DNA of 64,000 nt from Moorella sp. Hama-1. Lineage in GTDB: Bacteria; Bacillota; DSM-521; Neomoorellales; Neomoorellaceae. The notes under the pieces are model-generated. The model was not told where the DNA came from. It was given only the letters and a program-made list of their open reading frames with translations, and did not search any database. The translations under genes and the position numbers were made by a program. Positions 9,075 through 17,537 of this stretch are shown here, in pieces; position 1 is the first letter of the stretch, and each line of letters begins with the position of its first letter. The stretch lies in contig NZ_AP024620.1 in the NCBI RefSeq assembly GCF_023734095.1, positions 2,600,501 to 2,664,500 on the forward strand, given 5' to 3'.

Positions 9075-10250
9075 TTACCCCTGGTCCTCAACCCACACCA
9101 TGGTCAGGCCCCGGGCCGCGGCCCGGGCGGCCGCTTCCGCCCGTCCCTGGCTCTCACCATCGAGAATTACCGTTGCTCCGTCCCGGCGCAGTTCCCGGGC
9201 TCGCTGGAGAAGGGCGGCCAGGTCCGGCCCGGCTACCAGGTAACCCCCCGCCGGGACAGCCGGCGCCGTATCCCCCCGGGCCAGGAGGACCCGTTCCAGT
9301 CCCAAGGCAAAACCCGTAGCCGGGCAGGGGTAACCGAACCGGGCCAGGAGCCCGTCGTAACGGCCGCCACCGCAGACCGGAACCCCCATACCCGGCGCGT
9401 AACCTTCAAAGACAATGCCCGTATAATAATCGAAGTCCCGCAGGATGCCCAGATCGATAAAGAGCCACTTCTCCAGGCCGGCGGCCCGTAAAGCTGCCCA
9501 TACCCGGGACAACTCCGCCAGGGAGGCGGCCGCGGCCGTATGGCCGAAACAGGCCCGGGCCTCAGCCAGGGCCTCGTTGCCGCCGTTGATGGCAGCCAGT
9601 AATTCCAGCTGCCGCCGCCGCTTTCCGGTTAAGTGATACTCGTCATAGACCCTCTCTAAGGCCACCAGGTCCTTGCTGGTCAGGGCTGTTTTAATCCTGG
9701 CGACCGCCTCCGGGGCCAGGCCCAGATCCTGGAGGACACCCTTGGTCACGGCCACCTGGCCCAACCCCAGGCGAAAATCCTCTAAACCGGCCTGCACCAG
9801 GCTTTCCACCGCCAGGGCAATGATCTCCACATCCCCGGCCACGCCCCCGGCACCAATAAGTTCCACACCCGCCTGGTGGAATTCCCTTTGCCGCCCGGCC
9901 TGGGGTTCCTCGTAACGAAAGACCCGGGCGCTATAACCCAGGCGCAGGGGCAGTTCCCGGCGCCGCAGGGAGGTTGCTGCCAGGCGGGCAATGGGAGCGG
10001 TCATTTCCGGCCGCAGGGCCAGGACCCGCCCCTGGCGGTCGATAAATTTGTAGAGGGTATCTTCATCCCCGGCCGGGGAGCCGGCTTGAAAGGTTGCCGC
10101 GAATTCCAGGGTCGGGGTCATTACTTCCTGGTAACCCCAGCTCCGGAAGCAAGCCAGCAGCCGCTGTTCCAGTTGCCTGAGGGCGGCCGCCTGAGGAGGC
10201 AAAAAGTCCCTTACCCCGGCCGGCACCTGGAGGGGAAGGTTAATGGCCAC
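9075..10250 (-). CDS. hisZ: ATP phosphoribosyltransferase regulatory subunit HisZ
   Basis: A histidyl-tRNA-synthetase-like protein of 391 residues that forms a hetero-octamer with short HisG and confers histidine feedback. Recognisable parts are VPAGVRDFLPPQA at the N-terminus, class II synthetase-like motif 2 (RVFRYEEPQAGRQREFHQAGVE, in part), and the GGRYDGLLARFG histidine-binding loop. It lacks the anticodon-binding domain expected of a true HisRS. The start is GTG behind AGGTGGAG. It is the first gene of the his operon. Confidence 0.95.
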   Translation of the reverse strand: MAINLPLQVPAGVRDFLPPQAAALRQLEQRLLACFRSWGYQEVMTPTLEFAATFQAGSPAGDEDTLYKFIDRQGRVLALRPEMTAPIARLAATSLRRRELPLRLGYSARVFRYEEPQAGRQREFHQAGVELIGAGGVAGDVEIIALAVESLVQAGLEDFRLGLGQVAVTKGVLQDLGLAPEAVARIKTALTSKDLVALERVYDEYHLTGKRRRQLELLAAINGGNEALAEARACFGHTAAAASLAELSRVWAALRAAGLEKWLFIDLGILRDFDYYTGIVFEGYAPGMGVPVCGGGRYDGLLARFGYPCPATGFALGLERVLLARGDTAPAVPAGGYLVAGPDLAALLQRARELRRDGATVILDGESQGRAEAAARAAARGLTMVWVEDQG

Positions 10251-10633
10251 GCTGGCTCCACCTACTTTAATATGTTAACGTATTAACGTAATGATAACAC
10301 TGGTTCCCCCCTCAAAGCAAAGCCTGCCTGCCGCTATAAACGGCCCTGACTATTAATTAGCTCCCCTAAAAGCAGATAGAGGCAGAAAAACTGCCGGTTA
10401 CACCGGGGCTTGCCGCTTTCCTACCCGGATCCCATCCTGCCCGGGCTCTCACCCCTACCCGGTTCCGGAAATACCCGGGATATTGCCTGGCCCTCCTGCC
10501 GGCCCTTTACCCGGGCCGGTAAACAGGACTGCCGCCACTACCTTAAAGCGGTGTTACCTTGACGCCTGCCGGTATTTAACCCGGCCAACCTGACAATCAC
10601 CGCTCCAGTTCCCTACCGGGCGTCCCGGAGGTT
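10251..10633 (-). promoter_or_regulatory. Leader and probable control region of the his operon
   Basis: No gene is visible. Near hisZ there is a tandem direct repeat TTAACGTA (10275-10282 and 10283-10290) that also forms the inverted repeat GTTAA-CGTA-TTAAC (10274-10287), a plausible operator. A weak sigma-A-like pair (TTGCTT, 18 bp, TATCAT on minus) lies just upstream of it. I looked for a T-box core and did not find a convincing one. The rest is GC-rich without clear structure. Confidence 0.4.
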
Positions 10634-10933
10634 CTATTTACCATTGCTCTCCAGGCGATCTAGAATCAGCTTATAACCGTCGGCGCCATAATTTAAGAAT
10701 CGTTTGACCCGGCTGATGGTGGCGGTGCTGGCCCCGGTGATTTCGGCAATGGCCGTATAGGTGACCCCCTGCCGTAAAAGGCGGGCTACGGCCAGGCGCT
10801 GGGCCATGGCTTTGATCTCGGCGGTGGTACAGAGGTCTTCAAAGAAACGGTAACACTCGTCAATATCTTCCAGGGCCAGGATGGCCTGGAAGAGCCCATC
10901 GACCTGGGGGTCCCGTAATTTATCCCGATCCAT
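10634..10933 (-). CDS. YerC/YecD-family TrpR-related regulator
   Basis: A small DNA-binding protein of about 99 residues. The C-terminal half is a TrpR-like helix-turn-helix (GVTYTAIAEITGASTATISR, about residues 58-77) preceded by a helical bundle with AEIKAMAQRLAVARLL. ATG at 10933 has GGGAGAGGG upstream and is preferred to a GTG six codons earlier. It lies immediately upstream of the his operon in the same direction, but across 383 bp of leader. Control of his by it is possible but unproven. Confidence 0.88.
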   Translation of the reverse strand: MDRDKLRDPQVDGLFQAILALEDIDECYRFFEDLCTTAEIKAMAQRLAVARLLRQGVTYTAIAEITGASTATISRVKRFLNYGADGYKLILDRLESNGK

Positions 10934-11126
10934 ACAAACCCTCTCCCACACACCATTTTATTTTTAGACAGAAGCAGGCGGCGGCCATCGCGACCATGTT
11001 CCGGGCCTAAGGTCATCGGCGGGTATTCACTACCCGGCCGCGGCAGTGCAAGGAAATTGCTTGAAAACCGCCCTGATTATTTTTCGCCAAGGACCCGGCT
11101 TTTTCCTCCTGAAAATCACTGCTCCT

Positions 11127-11354
11127 TCAACCAATCAACCCGATCAACCATTCCGTCAACGGGCCAAAGGCCCGAGCCATGATTTGAGCCGGACTGGGGA
11201 CGGGCAGGTTTAAGGCCACAGCCAAGGCTAAGGCCAGGCCCAAGGCCCAGATAACGCCCATGACGGTGAGTTCCCGCCATTCTTTTTTCTGCCAGAGGGT
11301 TGGAGCGTCCAAATAGGCGATACTCAGGAACCCCAGAACAATAAGGATTAGCAT
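11127..11354 (-). CDS. Small two-span membrane protein after the ger operon
   Basis: 75 residues with two hydrophobic segments (about 1-16 and 29-50) separated by a charged loop (LWQKKEWRELT). It ends in a third, weaker hydrophobic stretch (LTEWLIGLIG). It is read in the same direction as gerA-B-C, but a copy of the R repeat (11372-11755) separates it from gerC. An AAGGGGAAG ribosome-binding stretch precedes the ATG. I do not recognise a named family; a link to spore germination is suggested only by position. Confidence 0.7.
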   Translation of the reverse strand: MLILIVLGFLSIAYLDAPTLWQKKEWRELTVMGVIWALGLALALAVALNLPVPSPAQIMARAFGPLTEWLIGLIG

Positions 11355-11371
11355 CTTCCCCTTAATAACCT

Positions 11372-11755
11372 CCCCCGAAAATAGGGTTCTGGCAAAAATG
11401 GATTCTTGTGGTAAGTATTTGGCTCGGGGGCTGGCGGTACAGGTCTCCAGGCTCCGTGGTTCTCGGCGAGCAAACTTGGCGCTCAGCCTTCCTCGGCGGC
11501 GGGGGTGGCTCGGCTGTATCCCTTTGAATAAACGCAGCGGGGAGCGGAACTCCTCGTTCCTCGATTTACGTTCCGATCCCCATCCCGTTCACCGCCGCCT
11601 CGGTTCGGCTTCGCTTAGTTTGCTAGCGCCTCGAACCAAGTCGCCCTCCGCCTGTACCCGCCAGCCCTCTACTCAACCAGTATTTTCATATCTTCGTGGT
11701 GGGAGCGTCAGCCCCCATGAGGGGCTCCCCCGAAAATAGGGTTCTGCCAAAATGG
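11372..11755. repeat. R repeat, copy A (complete, with terminal direct repeats)
   Basis: The fullest copy of the dispersed R element. It is bounded by near-identical direct repeats of about 30 bp (cccccgaaaatagggttctg at 11372 and 11727, both continuing into caaaatgg or caaaaatgg). Inside lie the arms gagcaaacttggcgctcagc and gaagcgaagccgaaccgagg (minus reading), the inner stem ggggagcggaac / gttccgatcccc, and the end hairpin agcccccatgaggggct. It fills the gap between gerC and the small membrane gene. No plausible protein is encoded. Confidence 0.8.
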
Positions 11756-11802
11756 ACCCCCCTGATGGGGATGGGCCCCGGCGCTATAGCAAGTACAGGA
11801 GT

Positions 11803-13275
11803 TTACCTGGTGCTGCCCTGGGTGGTGCTTTTACCACCCGCGGCCCTGATTATGCCCGGCGTCCTGTTGGTCATACCCACCCGCCGCAACTGGATCTCGA
11901 CCTTGACCTGCACCTGGGCCCGGGGAAACTCATCGTTCCAGTGGTCCTGGACCTGGTGCCAGTAGCGGGTATTGCTCCGGTGCAGGATCTCGCCGAAACC
12001 GAAAAGGTCCGTCTGGAGTTCCTGCTGGGCTTTAGCCACGACGGCCCGGGCGCGGTCGGCAATTTCTTTGTTCACGGCCTCCTGGATGACCTGCAACTGG
12101 TCCAGGTTGTCAGGGTTGAAGTTGCCTATAACCTCGAGCAAATCGCCGTGACCCTTGATGTGTACTGTAAAAACAACCTGCTGGCCCTGGACCCGGGCCT
12201 GCGTATCGGTGTTAATACGGTGAAAGGCAATAGAAGCCTGGCCCGGCGTTGGGGTCGGAGTTTGCGCCAGGGGCAGGTCCCGGCGCTCCCCCTTCGCCGT
12301 CCCGGGGCTTGGCGCCCTGCCCTGGCCGGGACCCTGGTCCCCCTCGGGGGATGCACCCTGCCCCTGGCCGGCAGCCGGGCTTTGTTCCTGGCCCTTTTGC
12401 CGGCCTGGCCCCTGTCCCGTCAGCGGTCCCCAGGCCCCGGGCGGCAGGGACACGGTGATGACCCCTTCCGTTACCTCCCCCCGCAGCCACATGAGGCCGT
12501 TGGTCTCCCTTTCGTCGAGCCAGCCAACCAGGCGGTCGTAGCGGAAAGCCCCGGCACCCTTGATGACTACAGCTTCGGGTTGCTGCTTTTTCTCCCCTTC
12601 CTTGCCCCCTCCCTTGGCGTCCTGTCCCCCGCCGCCACCTGGTTCCTGGCTGCCCTGTTCCGGTGTCGGCGTCATAACCACCTCGGGCAGGGCCGGGTTA
12701 TCTCCCGGCGCCTCCCACATGGCCAGAAGGTCCTTTAACTCCACTTTAAAAGTGGTGTGATTGCGTAAAATTCCCGTCAAGATGGTACCGGGGTTCAGTT
12801 CGATCCCCGGCGGCAGGTCCAGCACCCGGCGCGCCTCGCCCTTGGTGATTAAAACCGGCGTGATCAGCCGCATCTGGCGTTCGCGGATAAAGAGGTCCAG
12901 GTAATACAATCCCCGGCGGGCCAGGTCGGCGCCAATAACCAGGACCCGGTTCTGGGCCCAGTAAAGGCGCCGCGGCACCTGTCCTTCCAGCCGACGGGCG
13001 GCCTGGGAGTAGTCGCTGCCGGTGGCGCTGATAATCTCACCTGCTTTCTTGGGTTCACCGCCGCCGCCGCCACCCATGGAGGGCCCCCCGCCTACGGCCC
13101 GGGGAATAACAACATAAACGCTCAAACGTACCTGGTTCCCAGGAGCGGTATCCAGGGCCGCAGCCATAACAATAGCCAGATCTTCAATCTCGTGGCGGCT
13201 CCAGCAACCGGTGAGAAGGGGCAGGCCACAGGCCAGCAAAACCCCGGCCAGCAACCGCCGGCACCAGACCCTCAC
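11803..13275 (-). CDS. Ger(x)C family germinant receptor lipoprotein
   Basis: C subunit of a GerA-type nutrient receptor in the spore inner membrane. It has a signal peptide with lipobox LLTGC (Cys24). The GerC family core is visible around residues 28-180 (HEIEDLAIVMAAALD, LYWAQNRVLVIGADLA) and again from 350 to the end. At 490 residues it is about 100 longer than usual. The excess lies in two Gly/Gln/Pro-rich, probably disordered inserts (about 204-233 and 284-345). It overlaps gerB by 4 bp. Confidence 0.93.
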   Translation of the reverse strand: MRVWCRRLLAGVLLACGLPLLTGCWSRHEIEDLAIVMAAALDTAPGNQVRLSVYVVIPRAVGGGPSMGGGGGGEPKKAGEIISATGSDYSQAARRLEGQVPRRLYWAQNRVLVIGADLARRGLYYLDLFIRERQMRLITPVLITKGEARRVLDLPPGIELNPGTILTGILRNHTTFKVELKDLLAMWEAPGDNPALPEVVMTPTPEQGSQEPGGGGGQDAKGGGKEGEKKQQPEAVVIKGAGAFRYDRLVGWLDERETNGLMWLRGEVTEGVITVSLPPGAWGPLTGQGPGRQKGQEQSPAAGQGQGASPEGDQGPGQGRAPSPGTAKGERRDLPLAQTPTPTPGQASIAFHRINTDTQARVQGQQVVFTVHIKGHGDLLEVIGNFNPDNLDQLQVIQEAVNKEIADRARAVVAKAQQELQTDLFGFGEILHRSNTRYWHQVQDHWNDEFPRAQVQVKVEIQLRRVGMTNRTPGIIRAAGGKSTTQGSTR

Positions 13276-14369
13276 GACCCGGTCCTCCTTTTCCCCCGCA
13301 GCCAGGCTACGACCAGCAAAAGCGCCGGTAGCAGGAGCTGCCAGGTCAAAGTCCAGCCCGGCTCGACCATCAGCAAATCATGCCGGACTTCACTGAGGTT
13401 TTTATAAGAAATAATCGAGATTACTACGTTCAAAGCCCCCAGGGGCGCCACCAGGGGCCGGTATTCCTTGAGTCCGATGACAGAAGCCAATCCCAGGGCG
13501 GTAACGTAAAGGTTAAGGGTGATTTTAATAAACACCCCGGCCACCCAGATAGCCAGGAAGAGCACCTCGATGCGCTCAAAAAACTGGCCCAAGGAGACTA
13601 CGCGCGCCAGGGTATAACCGGCAAAGATCAGGCGGGAGGCTTCGAAGGGCCCAAAGGCAAAAATTATCCCCATGGTCATCAGGCCCAGGAAAAAAACGAT
13701 GCCTGCCAGTCCGGTTACCAGACTGAGCCCCAAGGCCCGGGGCGAATTGACGAAGGCGCCGTAGGCAGCCATGATAATCACCTGGCCCAGGAAACTCCAG
13801 GTCACCAGGGCGCCGCCCAAAACCGGACGGGGGCCGTATTCCATTACGGGGAACAGGTTGCGGACCGTCATTTCCGGCGTGGCAAAGAGCAGGATAATAA
13901 CTATAAACGCCACCAGCAAGGGCATGATAAAATCCGTACAGCGGGCGATAACCTCCAGGCCGTTACGGGCAGCATAGACGCCTACGGCCATAAGGCTGAG
14001 GGAAAAGAAAAGGCATGGTGTTTCGGGCATGACGGCCGTGGCCAAAAACTCGCTGAATTCCCGTATGACCGTGGCGTTGAGCAAAAAAAAGGCCAGGACA
14101 AAGACCAGGGCCACCCCTTTACCGGCTACCCGGCCCAGAATCAATTCACAGTACTGGAAAAGGGTATAATGGGGGAAACGCTGGGCCAGTAAGTAAACGG
14201 CCAGCGCCGTTCCTCCGGCCGCCAGGGTGGCCACAATAACGGCCAGCCAGGCATCCTGGTGGGCGCGCAGGGCCAGCAGGGACGGCAGGAAAAGAATGGC
14301 CGTGGGCAGGATGGCGAACCACAACAACACCGCCGCCTGGCGGGGGCTGATATAACCCTCTTCCCGCAT
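13272..14369 (-). CDS. GerAB-type spore germination permease
   Basis: B subunit of the germinant receptor: a 365-residue integral membrane protein of the amino-acid/polyamine permease superfamily with about ten hydrophobic segments. Family-typical stretches include EGYISPRQAAVLLWFAILP at the N-terminus and the central TDFIMPLLVAFIVIILL. It probably binds or conducts the germinant. It starts directly after gerA (1-bp gap) and its stop overlaps gerC, so the three subunits are co-translated. Confidence 0.95.
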   Translation of the reverse strand: MREEGYISPRQAAVLLWFAILPTAILFLPSLLALRAHQDAWLAVIVATLAAGGTALAVYLLAQRFPHYTLFQYCELILGRVAGKGVALVFVLAFFLLNATVIREFSEFLATAVMPETPCLFFSLSLMAVGVYAARNGLEVIARCTDFIMPLLVAFIVIILLFATPEMTVRNLFPVMEYGPRPVLGGALVTWSFLGQVIIMAAYGAFVNSPRALGLSLVTGLAGIVFFLGLMTMGIIFAFGPFEASRLIFAGYTLARVVSLGQFFERIEVLFLAIWVAGVFIKITLNLYVTALGLASVIGLKEYRPLVAPLGALNVVISIISYKNLSEVRHDLLMVEPGWTLTWQLLLPALLLVVAWLRGKRRTGS

Positions 14370-16046
14370 CTAGGATTCGCCCCTTCTAGGTGGGGGATTG
14401 GAACTAGCCGGCGGCGTCGGCTTCAGGCCGGCCCCCTGGCGGATCGGGTCGCGGTAGCCGATCTGGCCGGGCCGGGAGTCCATGGCCCAGCGGGGCACCC
14501 GCACAAAGACATCTTTGAAATCGCCGAAGTTTGCCGGTGCCACCGGCGCCAGGTAGGGGACGCCAAAGGAACGCAGGGTGTTCAGGTGTACCAGGATAAC
14601 CAGCAGGCCGAGCATGATACCGTAAAAACCGATAGTCCCCGCCAAAATCAGCATGATGAAACGGAGCAGGCGCAAAGTAATGGCCATAGCGTAAGAAGGG
14701 GTGGCAAAAGAGCTGATCCCCGTCATGGCGACGACAATGACCATGGCTGGGGAAACCAGACTAGCGCTGACGGCCGCCTCGCCGATGACCAGGGCGCCGA
14801 CAATACTCACCGCCTGGCCTACCGGCCGGGGCAGGCGCACCCCGGCCTCCCGCAGGAGTTCGAAGGTCAGCTCAATAATCAGGGCTTCCACCACCGCCGG
14901 GAAGGGAATCCCTTCCCGCTGGGAGGCCAGCTTGACCAGAAGGTTGGTGGGCAGCATTTCCTGGTGAAAGGTGCTGACGGCCACATAAAACGCCGGCAGG
15001 AGGAGGGCGATATTCAGGGCGACAAACCGGGCCAGGCGCAGGAAACTGGCCAGGTAATACCGCTCATAATAGTCCTCGCTGGACTGGAGGAATTGGACAA
15101 AAATGGTGGGTACAATAAGGGCAAAGGGGGTATTATCCACCAGGATGCCCACCCGCCCCTCCAGCAGGGCGGCCGCCACTTTATCCGGCCTCTCGGTATG
15201 GTCAATCTGGGGAAAAGGGGAAGTAGGGTTGTCTTCAATAAGTTCTTCGATGTAGGCGCTTTCCAGGACGCCGTCGATCTGGATCCGCTCCAGGCGCTGG
15301 CGCACCTCCCGCACCACCGCCGGGTCGGCCAGGTCCTCGATGTAAGCAATAACGACGTTGGTCATGGTATAGCGACCCAGGCAGATAGCCTCCATCTTCA
15401 GGGAAGGGGTCTTCAGGCGCCGGCGGATGAGGGACGTATTGGCCCGCAGGCTTTCGATAAAGCTCTCCCGCGGGCCCCGTACCGCGCTCTCGGTTATGGG
15501 CTCTTCAATGGACCGGTGCTCCCAGGAGCGGGTACTCAAGGCCAGGGCTTGTTTGTAACCATCCAGGAGCAGGACCGTGTCGCCGTTGAGGACGTGTTTG
15601 ACCACGGCCGCCAGATTATCACAAACCGCCACGTCGGTCAGGGGCATAATGCTCTCCATGACGGTGACCAGGTCCCGGGTCTTCTCCACCAGGTCCCGGG
15701 CCAACTCCGCCGGCGCCAGCTGCAGGGTCCGCACCAGGGTATCTTCGATCAGCTTTTTGTCGGCCATCCCGTCGATATAAAAAAGGGCTACCTTAATAGC
15801 CTGACCCAGGTAAAAGTCGCGGTAGACGAGATCACTGCATTTGGCGAAGATGGTTTGCAACTGCTCCAGGTTAAGCTTGAGTTCAGCCGTCAGCTGGTAT
15901 TCCTCCAGGGGCGGGTAGGGTTGTATCCGGTTATTGCCCCCGGATTGGCTCTGATTCTGTTTTCCTCCCTGCTTACCCTGGTGCGCCGGCCGCTGCCGGC
16001 GGCGGAACAGGGCCGCCCGCAAGGGCTTACGATAAGGACCAGGCAA
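14370..16046 (-). CDS. GerAA-type spore germination protein
   Basis: A subunit of the germinant receptor, 558 residues. A hydrophilic N-terminal domain includes FYIDGMADKKLIEDTLVRTL, DGYKQALALSTRSWEHRSIEEP and GPRESFIESLRANTSLIRRR. A membrane domain of about five segments follows from residue 290 to 500. The start is TTG at 16046 behind GGGAGGG, six bases away. A basic, Gln-rich stretch of about 30 residues precedes the conserved part. It is the first gene of the gerA-B-C operon; sporulation-specific transcription is expected, but I could not fix a sigma-G promoter. Confidence 0.95.
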   Translation of the reverse strand: MPGPYRKPLRAALFRRRQRPAHQGKQGGKQNQSQSGGNNRIQPYPPLEEYQLTAELKLNLEQLQTIFAKCSDLVYRDFYLGQAIKVALFYIDGMADKKLIEDTLVRTLQLAPAELARDLVEKTRDLVTVMESIMPLTDVAVCDNLAAVVKHVLNGDTVLLLDGYKQALALSTRSWEHRSIEEPITESAVRGPRESFIESLRANTSLIRRRLKTPSLKMEAICLGRYTMTNVVIAYIEDLADPAVVREVRQRLERIQIDGVLESAYIEELIEDNPTSPFPQIDHTERPDKVAAALLEGRVGILVDNTPFALIVPTIFVQFLQSSEDYYERYYLASFLRLARFVALNIALLLPAFYVAVSTFHQEMLPTNLLVKLASQREGIPFPAVVEALIIELTFELLREAGVRLPRPVGQAVSIVGALVIGEAAVSASLVSPAMVIVVAMTGISSFATPSYAMAITLRLLRFIMLILAGTIGFYGIMLGLLVILVHLNTLRSFGVPYLAPVAPANFGDFKDVFVRVPRWAMDSRPGQIGYRDPIRQGAGLKPTPPASSNPPPRRGES

Positions 16047-16256
16047 TTTTGTTCCCTCCCACGTACACAGGCTAGACTTTCATGCCGCCAGGCGGCACCA
16101 CCGGGAAATAAAAAACCGGCGCCAGCCCTTCCCATGGAAGTTAGCTTTCACCGGTGGAGGAAATTTTATGCATCCAGGGGTATTACGCTCTCCCGCTACT
16201 CTACAGGAGAGGTTTTAGATTTACCAAGCTCCATACCCGCCCCTTGCTCCTAGCTT

Positions 16257-17522
16257 CTACTGAGCGGATAGCGCCCGGTGGCCGATGTCGCGGCGGTAGT
16301 GCCTGCCGGCAAAGCGAATTACTTTTACCCCGCAGTAGGCGTGCTCCAGGGCGGCCGGTAAATCCTTGCCCCGGGCGGTAACACAGAGGACCCGGCCCCC
16401 GGCCGTTACTACCTGGCCATCTACCAGGGCGGTGCCGGCGTGGAAGACCTCCACCCCGGCCGGTACCTCCTCCAGCCCGGCAATGGGTTCGCCCTTCCGG
16501 TAAGGCCCGGGATAACCACCGGCCGCCAGGACCACCCCGGCGGCCGCTCCCGGGTACCATTCGACTTTCGTCCCGGCCAGCTCGCTGCGCACGGTGGCCA
16601 GCATCAGCTCCACTAGGTCGCTCTTTAACAGGAGCATCAGCGGCTGGGTCTCCGGGTCGCCGAAGCGGCAGTTAAACTCCAGGACTTTAGGGCCTTCCCG
16701 GGTCAACATCAGCCCGGCGTAGAGGACACCCCGGTAGGGGTGGCCGGCCGCAGCCATAGCCTGCAGCACCGGCCGGAGAATGGCCTCCTCTACCTGCCCG
16801 GCTATTGCCGGGGTGTAAAAGGGGACTGGGGCATAGGCCCCCATACCGCCGGTATTGGGACCCGTATCCCCTTCCCCTACCCGTTTGTGGTCCTGGGAGG
16901 GCAACAGGGACAGTACCGTTTCCCCGTCGCACAGGGCCAGGATGCTGACCTCTTCCCCCTCCAGGCGCTCTTCGATGACCACCCGCGCCCCGGCAGCGCC
17001 GAACCGGCCGCTGAACATATCTTTTACAGCGTCCCGGGCCATAGCCGGATCTTCGGCCACCACCACCCCCTTGCCGGCGGCCAGGCCGTCGGCCTTCACG
17101 ACTACCGGGCCGGGATGGGCCTCCAGGTAAGCCAGGGCCGCCCCGGCCTCCATAAAGGTAGCGTGGTGGGCGGTAGGAATGCCGGCCCGGAGCATCAATT
17201 CCTTGGCGAAGGCCTTGCTTCCTTCCAGCTGGGCCGCCGCTCGGGAGGGGCCGAAGATCGGCAGCCCTGCTTCTTGAAAGGCGTCGCCAATACCGGCCAC
17301 CAGGGGGGCCTCGGGACCGACAACGGTGAGATCGATAGCCGCCTGGCGGGCGAAGTCTACTAAACTGCCGATGTCATTTGCGTTTACAGGGACACAACTG
17401 GCCAGCCGGGCGATACCCGGGTTGCCCGGAGCGCAGTAGATTTCCGTTACCAGGGGACTCCGGGCCATCTTCCACACCAGGGCGTGCTCGCGGCCGCCGC
17501 CGCCGACTACCAGGATACGCAC
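16257..17522 (-). CDS. purD: Phosphoribosylamine-glycine ligase
   Basis: Step two of purine synthesis, an ATP-grasp enzyme of 421 residues. Motifs: VVGGGGREHALVWKM at the N-terminus, GPEAPLVAGIGD, the ATP-grasp VVVKADGLAAGKGVVV, and the metal-binding EFNCRFGDPETQ. It starts at GTG with AGGGGGT upstream, and closes the operon 15 bp after purH. The C-terminal family motif VIRFAGRHYRRDIGHRA is intact. Confidence 0.97.
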   Translation of the reverse strand: MRILVVGGGGREHALVWKMARSPLVTEIYCAPGNPGIARLASCVPVNANDIGSLVDFARQAAIDLTVVGPEAPLVAGIGDAFQEAGLPIFGPSRAAAQLEGSKAFAKELMLRAGIPTAHHATFMEAGAALAYLEAHPGPVVVKADGLAAGKGVVVAEDPAMARDAVKDMFSGRFGAAGARVVIEERLEGEEVSILALCDGETVLSLLPSQDHKRVGEGDTGPNTGGMGAYAPVPFYTPAIAGQVEEAILRPVLQAMAAAGHPYRGVLYAGLMLTREGPKVLEFNCRFGDPETQPLMLLLKSDLVELMLATVRSELAGTKVEWYPGAAAGVVLAAGGYPGPYRKGEPIAGLEEVPAGVEVFHAGTALVDGQVVTAGGRVLCVTARGKDLPAALEHAYCGVKVIRFAGRHYRRDIGHRALSAQ

Positions 17523-17537
17523 CTTACACTACCCCCT

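Noticed and set aside
10251-10633. T-box leader for hisZ
   Set aside because: A stretch aaggtaacaccgc loosely resembles the T-box core, but the specifier stem, the GGTGGNACCGCG motif and a terminator are not found.
11398-11739. Open frames of about 110 aa across R copies (for example the plus-strand frame containing GSRRANLALSLP)
   Set aside because: The frames recur because the DNA repeats, but they differ in start, end and frame between copies and have no SD. The base-paired structure explains the conservation better.
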